Source: Clostridia bacterium (GTDB lineage Bacteria > Bacillota > Clostridia > Christensenellales > Aristaeellaceae). From it: a stretch of DNA of 9,453 nucleotides. The translations under genes and the position numbers were made by a program. Positions 1-6,466 of the stretch are shown here, one piece after another. The notes under the pieces are model-generated. The model ran no database searches. It saw only the letters and a list, made by a program, of their open reading frames with translations, and had not been told where the DNA came from. Numbering within the stretch: position 1 is the first letter of the stretch; the number at the start of each line of letters is the position of its first letter. The DNA lies in assembly GCA_024404395.1 (NCBI GenBank), contig JAKSPZ010000017.1:1-9453 (forward strand), in the 5' to 3' direction.

Positions 1-1483
1 CAGCCCCACGGGTTCCATGCATCTGGGCAACCTGCGCACCGCGCTTTACACCTATCTTTACGCCCGCGCCAATAAGGGTCGCTTCATCCTGCGCATCGAA
101 GATACCGACCAGGAACGCGAAGTGGAAGGCGCCGTTGACGTTATCTACAAGTCCCTGAAGACCGCAGGTCTGTCCCACGACGAAGGTCCCGACCTCGGCG
201 GCGACTACGGTCCCTACGTTCAGTCCGAACGCAAAAAGATGTACCTGCCCTATGCCAAGCGGCTGATCGAAAAGGGTCATGCCTACTACTGCTTCTGCAC
301 CAAGGAGCGCCTCGATGCCGCCCGTGCCGAAGCCGAAGCCAAGGGCGAGACTTTCAAGTACGACAAGCACTGCCTGCACCTCACCAAGGAAGAGATCCAG
401 GCCAAGCTGGATGCGGGTGTTCCCTACGTCATCCGTCAGAACATCCCCACCACCGGCAAGGCCGGTTTTGACGACGTGATCTACGGTCGCGTGGAAGTGG
501 ATTGCGACACCCTGGACGACAACGTCCTCATCAAGGCCGACGGTCTGCCCACCTACAACTTTGCCAACGTCATCGATGACCACACCATGGCCATCTCTCA
601 CGTCATGCGCGGCAACGAGTACCTGTCCTCCGCTCCCAAGTACAATCTGCTGTACGAGGGCTTTGGCTGGGAGCCGCCGCTGTACGTCCATCTGACCCCC
701 GTTATGTGCAAGGACTTCCAGAAGGATGCCGACGGCAACCCCGTTCTGGATGAGGCCGGCAACAAGATCGAGATCACCCGCAAGATGTCCAAGCGCAAGG
801 GCGACCCGTCCTTCGAGGATCTGCTGGCTCAGGGCTATCTGGTCGATGCCGTCATCAACTACCTTGTTCTGCTGGGCTGGTCTCCCCGCGGCGAGCGCGA
901 GTTCTTCACCCTCAGCGAGCTGGAAGAGGTCTTCGATCTGGAAGGTCTGTCCAAGTCTCCCTCTGCCTTCGACATGCAGAAGATGAACTGGTTCAACGCC
1001 GAGTACATCCGTAAGCTCACCCCCGAGAAGTATCTTGAGATCGCAACGCCCTGGCTGGAGAAGGTCCTCGATCCCGCCAAGTTCGACTTCAAGCGTCTGG
1101 GCGAGCTCCTGCAGGCCCGTACCGAGGTCTTCAACCAGCTGCCCGACATGGTGGATTTCCTGAACACCCTGCCCGAGTTCGGCGCCGATCTGTACACCAA
1201 CAAGAAGCAGAAGTCCACGCCCGAATCCGCCCGCAAGGCACTGGAGATCGTCCGTCCCATCCTCGAGGGCATCGAGAACTGGACCGAGACCGAGCTCCAC
1301 GACCGCGTCATGGAAGCCATCCCCGCCACCGGCATGAAGAACGGTCAGATGCTCTGGCCTTTCCGCATCGCCATCTCCGGCAAGATGTCCACCCCCGGCG
1401 GCGCCTTCGAGATCGCCTATCTCCTTGGCAAGGAAGAGACCCTGCGCCGCATCGATCTCGCCCTCACCGACGGCAAGATCTGA
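1..1483 (+). CDS. gltX: Glutamate--tRNA ligase (GluRS), 5'-truncated by the window edge
   Basis: This is a class I aminoacyl-tRNA synthetase that charges tRNA with glutamate in the cytoplasm. Frame enters at base 2 with Ser-Pro-Thr-Gly-Ser directly before the Met at base 17, so the conserved SPTGxxHxGN signature (HIGH equivalent, here MHLGN) is present and only about ten N-terminal residues are missing. Numbering from that Met: RIEDTD at 26-31, a zinc-type CxC...CxH set (C92, C94, C119, H121), the KMSKR catalytic loop at 256-260, then the helical anticodon-binding region to residue 488. Total length of about 500 is normal to slightly long for the family. An extra hydrophilic stretch of roughly 17 residues (about 238-254) precedes KMSKR, where many GluRS have only a short loop. 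The gene ends in TGA and is followed 15 bases later by a strong terminator. The family assignment is secure; whether the enzyme also charges tRNA-Gln cannot be told here. Confidence 0.97.
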   Translation, partial: SPTGSMHLGNLRTALYTYLYARANKGRFILRIEDTDQEREVEGAVDVIYKSLKTAGLSHDEGPDLGGDYGPYVQSERKKMYLPYAKRLIEKGHAYYCFCTKERLDAARAEAEAKGETFKYDKHCLHLTKEEIQAKLDAGVPYVIRQNIPTTGKAGFDDVIYGRVEVDCDTLDDNVLIKADGLPTYNFANVIDDHTMAISHVMRGNEYLSSAPKYNLLYEGFGWEPPLYVHLTPVMCKDFQKDADGNPVLDEAGNKIEITRKMSKRKGDPSFEDLLAQGYLVDAVINYLVLLGWSPRGEREFFTLSELEEVFDLEGLSKSPSAFDMQKMNWFNAEYIRKLTPEKYLEIATPWLEKVLDPAKFDFKRLGELLQARTEVFNQLPDMVDFLNTLPEFGADLYTNKKQKSTPESARKALEIVRPILEGIENWTETELHDRVMEAIPATGMKNGQMLWPFRIAISGKMSTPGGAFEIAYLLGKEETLRRIDLALTDGKI

Positions 1484-1498
1484 TCCCAAAACCTGTTG

Positions 1499-1531
1499 CG
1501 CCCGCATGCATTCAATGTATGCGGGCGTTTT
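1499..1531 (+). terminator. Rho-independent terminator of gltX
   Basis: A 13-bp stem (1499-1511 with 1515-1527, one G-T pair) closes a 3-base TCA loop and is followed directly by TTTT (1528-1531). It starts 15 bases after the gltX stop codon, so it ends that transcript before the next promoter at 1573. Confidence 0.9.
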
Positions 1532-1572
1532 GATTGCATTGTAACAACAGTTCGAAATTTGCCCCATATTCA

Positions 1573-1601
1573 TTGACAAGCCCCGGTATTGCGTATATGA
1601 T
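1573..1601 (+). promoter_or_regulatory. Sigma-A promoter for the Thr-Pro linker membrane protein
   Basis: The -35 is TTGACA (1573-1578) and the -10 is TATGAT (1596-1601) with a 17-base spacer: a perfect -35 and five of six in the -10. The predicted transcription start is near 1608, giving a leader of about 30 bases. GGAGG at 1626-1630 sits 7 bases before the ATG at 1638. Confidence 0.85.
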
Positions 1602-1615
1602 GATAACATACGCAA
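1589..1615. promoter_or_regulatory. Candidate operator: 8-bp inverted repeat over the -10
   Basis: TTGCGTAT (1589-1596) and ATACGCAA (1608-1615) are perfect inverted arms separated by 11 bases. The repeat spans the -10 and predicted start point, where a dimeric repressor would block transcription. A second inverted pair, TATGATGA (1596-1603) and TCATCATA (1617-1624), interleaves with it. The repeat is seen directly; the operator role is inferred, and no regulator gene lies beside it. Confidence 0.45.
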
Positions 1616-1637
1616 GTCATCATACGGAGGGATAACC

Positions 1638-2420
1638 ATGCAGAAAGGCTATAAGCGCAAGGCCAAGGGAATGGCTGTGCTTCGCTGCATTCTGGGCCTG
1701 TTTATTATTATCATCGTTGTGCTTGTCATGTGCTTTGTTCTGAAGCTGGACTACTCTGACAAGCTTGATCCCGAGACCGAGGTTCGCGCCTATGTGGAAG
1801 TTCAAGCCACGCCCGAACCCACCGCCGATCCCGCTGCGCCCGTCGTTGTAGAGGATGGTACCGCGCCGACCCCGACGCCCACCCCCACCGCGACTCCCGC
1901 GCCCACGGCTGTTCCGACCCCCACGCCGGAACCCACGCCCGAACCCACGATCATCCCTGCTGAGCTCTATGCTCAGGCACAGCCGGTCAGCCTGCCCGCA
2001 GTCTCCGATCTGCCTGCCGAGCTCGCCATCACTTCCAGCTATGTGTCCTCGCCCGATGACAACAAGGTCATGGTACTGCAGGGTTACGCCTATGCCAACA
2101 TCGAAGGCTTCGACGGCGAACAGGCGACCATCTATCTGGTCATCCAGAACAGCACCGGCGTGAGCATGGCGACCACCGTCCGCCGCAGCATCGGTCTGAC
2201 CGGTCTGTCTCACGAAGGCGCACTGTGCAACAATGCCGCCTCCACCGATTTTGAGGTCGTCATCAATGCCGGCGCATTCCCGGACGACATCTACACGCTG
2301 GGCATCGCCATTCAGGTCGGCACCATCACCCAGTACTTCCCCCTGCCCGAAGGTTCTTCCTTCACCGTGCTGAACGGCTCCGTCATCACCCCCGTTGCAG
2401 TCACCGCAGGCGCCAAGTAA
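1638..2420 (+). CDS. Membrane-anchored protein with Thr-Pro linker and C-terminal extracytoplasmic domain, function unknown
   Basis: I do not recognise a named family. The 260-residue product has a basic N-terminus (residues 1-16), one transmembrane segment at about 13-36 (run of Leu, Ile and Val), a short acidic juxtamembrane part, a low-complexity Thr/Pro/Glu linker at about 58-105, and a C-terminal domain at about 125-256 with alternating hydrophobic residues that suggests a beta-rich fold. The positive residues before the membrane segment predict the C-terminus lies outside. There is no clear signal-peptidase site, lipobox or sortase signal, so it should stay anchored. The linker probably spans the cell wall and presents the terminal domain. 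A single Cys at 197 lies in that domain. GGAGG lies 7 bases before the ATG. It appears monocistronic, with its own promoter and terminator, and is not obviously linked to its neighbours. Confidence 0.85.
   Translation: MQKGYKRKAKGMAVLRCILGLFIIIIVVLVMCFVLKLDYSDKLDPETEVRAYVEVQATPEPTADPAAPVVVEDGTAPTPTPTPTATPAPTAVPTPTPEPTPEPTIIPAELYAQAQPVSLPAVSDLPAELAITSSYVSSPDDNKVMVLQGYAYANIEGFDGEQATIYLVIQNSTGVSMATTVRRSIGLTGLSHEGALCNNAASTDFEVVINAGAFPDDIYTLGIAIQVGTITQYFPLPEGSSFTVLNGSVITPVAVTAGAK
1809..1952 (+). repeat. Low-complexity Thr-Pro-Glu linker coding repeat
   Basis: This part of the membrane protein gene is built of irregular ACC/ACG-CCC/CCG and GAA-CCC units encoding TP, TPTP and PEPT runs (residues 58-105). 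Such segments form extended, flexible stalks. The repeated codons make the stretch prone to length change by slippage. Confidence 0.8.
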
Positions 2421-2431
2421 TCAAAGATCTC

Positions 2432-2466
2432 AACACCCCGCAGAACGCATTCTGCGGGGTGTTTTA
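2432..2466 (+). terminator. Rho-independent terminator of the membrane protein gene
   Basis: A long perfect stem (2432-2444 with 2451-2463) closes a 6-base loop ACGCAT, and the strand continues into TTTT (2463-2466). It starts 11 bases after the TAA stop at 2418-2420. Confidence 0.92.
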
Positions 2467-2475
2467 TTGGTTGCA

Positions 2476-2537
2476 GCATCTCAAATGATAAAACCCATGT
2501 TGTCCGTAACGCAGCGTAATACGCCCATTTGAGACGC
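2476..2537. repeat. Intergenic imperfect inverted-repeat element
   Basis: The arms 2476-2487 and 2526-2537 are inverted copies matching at 11 of 12 positions (core TCTCAAATG / CATTTGAGA). They enclose 38 bases that include a small palindrome, GCGTAATACGC (2514-2524). No T-run follows and no gene is present, so it is neither a terminator nor coding. It lies exactly between two convergent terminators. It resembles a short dispersed intergenic repeat, but copy number cannot be judged from one window. Confidence 0.45.
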
Positions 2538-2539
2538 AT

Positions 2540-2572
2540 ATTAAAGACCCGCAGTCTGCACTGCGGGTCTTT
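2540..2572 (-). terminator. Terminator of the AEC transporter gene
   Basis: A perfect 12-bp stem (2543-2554 with 2561-2572) closes a 6-base loop. Read on the minus strand, it begins 11 bases after the transporter stop codon and continues into TTTAATAT. The T-run is short, but the stem is long and GC-rich in its centre. The plus strand has only TCTTTGG after it, so it serves the minus strand better. Confidence 0.8.
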
Positions 2573-2583
2573 GGTTTGTGTGT

Positions 2584-3513
2584 TTATCCGATAACCGCCA
2601 GAACGGCGAATCCTGCGATCGCCACCAGTGTGGAGACGGACAGCACCGACGATACGTACACGCGCTGATCGGGATCGTCCGCGAAGACAGGCAGTACGAA
2701 GGGCGGGGGCAGGATGAACATGACGTTGATCGCCATGGTGAGGGAAGTGTCGTGGAACAGCAGCTGGATGAGGGCGATCAGTGCCGTGCGCAGGATCATC
2801 ATGATGACGAAACGCACCGCCACCGCCTTGCAGGTCGGGAGCCACGGAATGTCCTTCAGCACCAGATCGTAACCGATGGTGAGCAGGATGACAGCGCCCG
2901 TAGGAGCCGCAATGAAGTCGGTACAAGCCGTGAAGACTGCCGCAATGCCGGCCTTCTCCATGAGCCCGTAGAGACCCGTAGCACCGATCAGAACGCCCGC
3001 GACGATGGCGATGATGATAGGCGAAGTCAGCATATCCTTGATCAGGGCGCCTGCGTCAGCCTTGGTGTTGCCGCTCATGGCGACGAGGATCTTGTAGACG
3101 GTGAATACGAAGAGCACCTGACCCAGATCGATGATGGCAAAGGACGCAGTGTTCTCGCTGCCGCACAGCATGGCGAACAGCGCATAACCCAGCATGCCCG
3201 CTTCAAAGCCCGTGGTCAGGAAGGGCAGAAAGCGCGAATTGATGCGCAGCACCTTGCCTGCGACCTTGCCCAGCGCCCAGGCGATCAGGCAGATGGCGAA
3301 CACCATCAGCGGGATCACGACGTCCCGCAGGGTATACTTGGTGGTTGCGAAAGAACCGATCAGGACTGCGGGCAGGGTGATGTTGACAACAACCTTCTTC
3401 AGCTGATCGATACCGTCGCGAGTCAGGATGGCTTTGCTGCGGCAGATCATACCGATCACCAGCATCAGCATGACCGGAAGGACCGTGCGCAGCGTCTCAA
3501 GCGCATTTGACAA
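2584..3513 (-). CDS. AEC-family (auxin efflux carrier-like) membrane transporter
   Basis: This is a probable secondary transporter of the AEC family (Mem_trans), whose bacterial members move small organic anions; the substrate is unknown. The 309-residue product is almost wholly hydrophobic with about ten membrane segments in two halves. The first half carries the family's Asn-x-x-Leu-Pro pattern (NITLPAVL, residues 44-51), and the second has a Pro-rich break (LPPPFVLP, 268-275) followed by the conserved acidic loop and final helices. The start is taken as TTG (3511-3513): AGGAG on the minus strand (plus 3522-3526) sits 8 bases before it. An in-frame ATG at 3558 would give 324 residues, but it has no ribosome site and lies inside the promoter. 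The gene has its own promoter and terminator, so it need not be co-transcribed with secDF upstream. Confidence 0.88.
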   Translation of the reverse strand: MSNALETLRTVLPVMLMLVIGMICRSKAILTRDGIDQLKKVVVNITLPAVLIGSFATTKYTLRDVVIPLMVFAICLIAWALGKVAGKVLRINSRFLPFLTTGFEAGMLGYALFAMLCGSENTASFAIIDLGQVLFVFTVYKILVAMSGNTKADAGALIKDMLTSPIIIAIVAGVLIGATGLYGLMEKAGIAAVFTACTDFIAAPTGAVILLTIGYDLVLKDIPWLPTCKAVAVRFVIMMILRTALIALIQLLFHDTSLTMAINVMFILPPPFVLPVFADDPDQRVYVSSVLSVSTLVAIAGFAVLAVIG

Positions 3514-3521
3514 AGTTATCA

Positions 3522-3526
3522 CTCCT
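3522..3526 (-). promoter_or_regulatory. Ribosome binding site that sets a TTG start
   Basis: AGGAG on the minus strand lies 8 bases before TTG-TCA-AAT-GCG. No ATG or GTG in frame has comparable spacing: the GTG in AGGAGTG overlaps the site itself. This site decides the start of the AEC transporter. Confidence 0.75.
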
Positions 3527-3542
3527 AATATGTGCTTGTTAT

Positions 3543-3571
3543 ATTTTATCCGTCGCATGTAAAACTGTCAA
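3543..3571 (-). promoter_or_regulatory. Sigma-A promoter for the AEC transporter
   Basis: On the minus strand, TTGACA (plus 3566-3571) and TAAAAT (plus 3543-3548) are separated by 17 bases: a perfect -35 and five of six in the -10. The start point would be near 3536, giving a leader of roughly 20-25 bases to the TTG codon. The -35 begins only two bases after the T-run of the secF terminator. Confidence 0.8.
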
Positions 3572-3572
3572 C

Positions 3573-3600
3573 AAAACAGGCTGCCGAAATCGGCAGCCTG
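3573..3600 (-). terminator. Rho-independent terminator of the secD-secF operon
   Basis: A perfect 10-bp stem, CAGGCTGCCG with CGGCAGCCTG (3577-3586 with 3591-3600), closes a 4-base loop. On the minus strand it runs into TTTTGTT. It lies 19 bases after the secF stop codon and directly before the -35 of the transporter promoter. Confidence 0.92.
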
Positions 3601-3619
3601 CTGATAAATAACCTATCGA

Positions 3620-5026
3620 TTACTTGCTTGCGTTCTTACGAGCGGCAACCTTGGAGGTCCAGCTTGCCCAGACCTGACCGGACAGCATGACGGAGGAATA
3701 GGTACCTGCCAGCATACCGATGATCAGCGGGAAGGCGAACTCGCGGATGGAGGTGACGCCGAAGATGTACAGGCAGACCAGCGTGATCAAGGTGGTCAGC
3801 GTGGTGTTGATGGTACGTGCCAGAGTTTCGCTGACAGAGACCTCAACGACCTCGGTGCGGCTCTTCTGAGTCATGCCGGGACGACGCAGGTTCTCACGGA
3901 TACGGTCGAAGATGATGATCGTATTGTTGATGGAGTAACCGACGATGGTCAGGATAGCGGCGATGAAGGGAGAGTTGATCTGGAACAGACCGCGGAAGAA
4001 GACCATGAATGCGCACATGACCAGAACGTCGTGGGCCAGTCCGAACAGAGCGGCCAGACCGGAGAACAGGTCAAAGCGGATGGCGATGTAGATCAGCATG
4101 CAGGCGAAAGCGATCAGGAGCGCCTTGACTGCGTTGGAGATCAGATCGCGACCGGCAATGGCGGAAACGTGGTCAATGGAGATGAAGTGGAAGTTGGGGT
4201 ACTTGGCGCTCATCTCGCGCTCCAGCACGCTGCGGACTTCGCTGGTGACGTCGTCCAGATCGACGAGGATCTGCAGCTGGGTTGCGGGCTCTGCGGGAAC
4301 CTCTTCAACGACTTCTTCAGCTTCTTCGGCTTCCTCAGCTTCGCCTTCGGGCTCGGTCTCTTCGACCTCAACGACCTCGGCAGCGGGAGCGATGGCGCTG
4401 AACTCGATGTTGTTGATGGAGTAGCCGCCCTCTGCCAGAGCAGCGTTGACAGCGGCTTCGGCAGCTGCGAGATCGAACTCGCCGCCCATGTCGAAGACGA
4501 TGCGGTAGCCGCCGGTGAAGTCGGTGTTGTAACCGCCGTTGGTGACGGACAGGTAGGTCAGCTGTTCGTAGGACAGCTCGGTGCCTTCAACGGCGTCAAC
4601 GATGCAGGCTTCCATGTTGGCTGCTTCGTCAACCAGCATGAGGCGGATCTGCAGGTCGGTGTTGCCATCGTCCTTGATGCCGGACTTGTCCAGGTTGAGC
4701 ATGGGAGCGGGACCTTCGGCTGCTTCCTCGGCGACCTCTTCGGTCTCCTCGGCGGCCTCGTTTTCGCTCTGCAGTGCGACGGATGCATCGCTGGGAGCCA
4801 GCTTGTTGACCTGAGCGTTGCCGTAGTCGACAGACTCAAGGATCATGGTGACATCATCGATATCGAAGCTCTCGCCGACGGAGTACTCCAGAATGGAGCC
4901 GCCGGTGAAGTCAACGCCCAGATTCAGGCCGACGCCCGCGATCTGCATGATGATGGCAATGACGACCAGTGCGCAGGAGATACCCAGGAAAAGGCGGGTA
5001 TTACCGGTAAATCTGTTCTTATTCAT
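3620..5026 (-). CDS. secF: Protein translocase subunit SecF, enlarged with a duplicated head domain
   Basis: SecF pairs with SecD in the membrane and helps the SecYEG-SecA translocon complete export using the ion gradient. The 468-residue product has TM1 at about 11-31, the VDFTGG motif at 38-43, a large extracytoplasmic region to about 297, then TM2-TM6 with family hallmarks: AHDV (331-334), GYSINNTIIIFDRIREN (363-379) and the final REF...G-rich helix (428-452). The membrane core looks intact. The length is unusual: typical SecF is about 300 residues. The excess lies between TM1 and TM2, where DFTGG recurs at 169-173 and two Glu-rich stretches occur (88-105 and 217-247), consistent with a tandem domain duplication. 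The ribosome site AAGGAGGG lies 6 bases before the ATG and overlaps the secD stop, so translation is probably coupled. A terminator follows. Confidence 0.95.
   Translation of the reverse strand: MNKNRFTGNTRLFLGISCALVVIAIIMQIAGVGLNLGVDFTGGSILEYSVGESFDIDDVTMILESVDYGNAQVNKLAPSDASVALQSENEAAEETEEVAEEAAEGPAPMLNLDKSGIKDDGNTDLQIRLMLVDEAANMEACIVDAVEGTELSYEQLTYLSVTNGGYNTDFTGGYRIVFDMGGEFDLAAAEAAVNAALAEGGYSINNIEFSAIAPAAEVVEVEETEPEGEAEEAEEAEEVVEEVPAEPATQLQILVDLDDVTSEVRSVLEREMSAKYPNFHFISIDHVSAIAGRDLISNAVKALLIAFACMLIYIAIRFDLFSGLAALFGLAHDVLVMCAFMVFFRGLFQINSPFIAAILTIVGYSINNTIIIFDRIRENLRRPGMTQKSRTEVVEVSVSETLARTINTTLTTLITLVCLYIFGVTSIREFAFPLIIGMLAGTYSSVMLSGQVWASWTSKVAARKNASK
4142..4531 (-). repeat. SecF head-domain copy 2 (residues about 166-295)
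   Basis: This copy starts with TDFTGG, continues with a strand, GEFD and a helix, then a Glu-rich stretch (217-247), then TQLQILV and a helix, and ends with VSAIAGRDL. That ending matches the usual SecF VGPxVGxEL segment leading into TM2. It therefore has the canonical C-terminal boundary of the SecF head. Confidence 0.6.
4286..4378 (-). repeat. Second Glu-rich low-complexity insert in SecF
   Basis: Codes for residues 217-247, dominated by Glu with Ala and Val and no Lys or Arg. On the plus strand it is a run of CTTC/CTCC-type triplets. It is probably a disordered, strongly negative loop outside the membrane. Confidence 0.8.
4532..4921 (-). repeat. SecF head-domain copy 1 (residues about 36-165)
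   Basis: This copy starts with VDFTGG after TM1, continues with a strand, ESFD and a helix, then a Glu-rich stretch (88-105), then TDLQIRL and a helix. DFTGG motifs are offset by exactly 130 residues from copy 2, and the LQI strands by 126. At DNA level the same 16 bases (agccgccggtgaagtc on the plus strand) occur at 4897-4912 and 4507-4522, a spacing of 390 bases. Confidence 0.6.
4712..4765 (-). repeat. First Glu-rich low-complexity insert in SecF
   Basis: Codes for residues 88-105, mostly Glu and Ala without basic residues. It holds the same relative place in head copy 1 as the longer insert holds in copy 2. Confidence 0.8.
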
Positions 5027-5032
5027 GGTGTA

Positions 5033-5040
5033 CCCTCCTT
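5033..5040 (-). promoter_or_regulatory. secF ribosome site overlapping the secD stop
   Basis: On the minus strand AAGGAGGG overlaps the last two bases of the secD TAA (plus 5039-5041) and precedes the secF ATG by 6 bases. The arrangement suggests that ribosomes ending secD help initiate secF, which keeps the two subunits near equal amounts. Confidence 0.8.
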
Positions 5041-6301
5041 AGCGCGTATACGCACCCTTGCCGGTAATGCCAAGATTGCAGATGGCCTTCAGCAGAGAGC
5101 GCGTCACGATGACGGCGGTAAACAGGGATGCGATGACGGAGATCATCAGCGTGGTGGCGAAGCCCTTGATCGTACCGGTGCCGAAGATCATCAGCACGAC
5201 GGCAGCAATGAGGGTGGTAACGTTGGCGTCGATGACCGCGCGGCCTGCGTTGCGGAAGCCGAACTTAACGGCGGCAGCGGGGGTACGGCCGGCCTTGAGC
5301 TCTTCACGGAAGCGCTCGAAGATGATGACGTTGGCGTCGACCGCCATACCGATACCGAGCAGGATACCGGCGACGCCCTGGAGGGTCAGCTGGATGCCGG
5401 TGATCGCGAGGGTATAGAAGACGATCAGGATGTAGATGCACAGAGCCATGCTTGCGGCCACACCGGGCATACGGTAGACGACCAGCATGAAGAGGATGAT
5501 CAGGATCAGACCGACCAGACCTGCAATCAGAGCGCCGTTGATGGCCTCGATACCGAGGGTAGCGGAGATTGCGCGGGTCTCGACTTCGGCGATGTCCATG
5601 GGCAGTGCGCCGGAACGGAGCAGCATGCACAGGTCGGAAGCCCACTGATAGGATTCTTCGGTGGAGCTTTCGTTGCCGGAGATGATGCCTTCGCCGCCGG
5701 TGATGGGCTCATTGACGCGGGGAGCGGAGATCAGATCGCCGTCCAGATAGATGGAGATGGCCTGACCGACGAAGGTGCGGGTCGCGTCCGCGAACTTCTT
5801 GGTGCCCTCTGCGGAAAGCTTGAAGCTGACGCCGACTTCCGTCTGAGTGCTGTCGGTATAGGTCATGCCGCAGGACTCAATGTCCTTACCTTCGATAACG
5901 ACCTCACCGTTGGGGTCGATGAACTCGAGGTGTGCGGGGGTACCGATGATGGCCACGACCTGCTCGTGATCGTCAACACCGGGAATCTCGACACGGATGC
6001 GGTCCGCGCCCTGACGTGCAACGTTGGCCTCGGTGAAGCCCGCATTGGTCAGACGGGTGCGCAGTGCGGAGACGGTGCCTTCCATAAGGCTGTCAAAGTC
6101 CTCGATGGTGGTGTCGGTCGCGATGTATTCAGTCGCGATACCGCCCTGAAGATCGAGGCCCAGGTTGATGGCGTCCGCAACGGGCTTGATGCTGTAGACC
6201 TTGGAGATCTGCGGAACCTTCAGTCCGTTCAGCGCCAACAGCGCAAAGACGACGATCACAATCAGAGTGATCGTGAGTTTGGCGATACTTTTGCCTTTCA
6301 T
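5039..6301 (-). CDS. secD: Protein translocase subunit SecD
   Basis: SecD is the larger partner of SecF, and its big extracytoplasmic domain is thought to pull emerging proteins outward. From the chosen Met, the 420-residue product has TM1 at about 8-27, LGLDLQGG at 48-54, an RIRVEIPGV segment at 101-109, the P1 head including FVGQAISIYLDGDLISAPRV (177-196), then five helices from about 255. The ion-coupling motif GMAVDANVIIFER is at 318-330 with the key Asp at 322. The length is typical for Bacillota and, unlike SecF here, there are no acidic inserts. GGGAGG (plus 6311-6316) lies 9 bases before the ATG at 6301. ATG 6307 is only 3 bases from it, and ATG 6328 lies upstream of it, so 6301 is preferred. 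It is the first gene of the secD-secF operon. Confidence 0.96.
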   Translation of the reverse strand: MKGKSIAKLTITLIVIVVFALLALNGLKVPQISKVYSIKPVADAINLGLDLQGGIATEYIATDTTIEDFDSLMEGTVSALRTRLTNAGFTEANVARQGADRIRVEIPGVDDHEQVVAIIGTPAHLEFIDPNGEVVIEGKDIESCGMTYTDSTQTEVGVSFKLSAEGTKKFADATRTFVGQAISIYLDGDLISAPRVNEPITGGEGIISGNESSTEESYQWASDLCMLLRSGALPMDIAEVETRAISATLGIEAINGALIAGLVGLILIILFMLVVYRMPGVAASMALCIYILIVFYTLAITGIQLTLQGVAGILLGIGMAVDANVIIFERFREELKAGRTPAAAVKFGFRNAGRAVIDANVTTLIAAVVLMIFGTGTIKGFATTLMISVIASLFTAVIVTRSLLKAICNLGITGKGAYTR

Positions 6302-6371
6302 ACTCATTGTCCTCCCTGCCCATGACATGACATTAACATCATATCACTTTGGCATATTCATACAATCGTAT

Positions 6372-6401
6372 ATTATACAGACCTAAAGGTACATTTGTCA
6401 A
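6372..6401 (-). promoter_or_regulatory. Sigma-A promoter of the secD-secF operon
   Basis: On the minus strand a perfect TTGACA (plus 6396-6401) and a perfect TATAAT (plus 6372-6377) are separated by 18 bases. The start would fall near 6365, leaving a leader of about 64 bases before the secD ATG. I see no riboswitch-like folding or attenuator in that leader. Confidence 0.85.
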
Positions 6402-6417
6402 TCGCAAATTGTAAATA

Positions 6418-6446
6418 TTGATGAAACGCCCACTTTATGCTATGAT
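6418..6446 (+). promoter_or_regulatory. Likely promoter for the C_GCAxxG_C_C protein
   Basis: TTGATG (6418-6423) and TATGAT (6441-6446) are separated by 17 bases: four of six and five of six matches. The start would be near 6453, so the leader is only about 14 bases, and the ribosome site GAGGTG (6454-6459) lies almost at the 5' end of the message. It is divergent from the secD promoter, with about 17 bases between the two -35 elements. Confidence 0.6.
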
Positions 6447-6466
6447 TGGAGGCGAGGTGATGCACA

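Noticed and set aside
1620..2213. A Gly/Arg-rich minus-strand frame opposite the membrane protein gene
   Set aside because: The Gly/Arg repeat is merely the complement of the Thr-Pro linker codons, and the promoter and ribosome site belong to the plus strand.
2578..3510. A 310-codon plus-strand frame opposite the AEC transporter
   Set aside because: Its product is a hydrophilic Asp/Gln/His-rich chain typical of an antisense shadow of a membrane protein, and it starts within the terminator region.
4031..6325. A 764-codon open frame on the plus strand opposite secD and secF
   Set aside because: It is a shadow of two genes identified by clear SecD and SecF motifs. Its product is an implausible Asp/Gly/His/Gln-rich chain and it has no ribosome site.
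6302..6365. A riboswitch or attenuator in the secD leader
   Set aside because: The leader is only about 64 bases and I found no stable stems or known riboswitch motifs in it.
6368..6378. The palindrome GTATATTATAC at the secD -10 as an operator
   Set aside because: It is short, AT-only apart from its ends, and largely follows from the TATAAT sequence itself.
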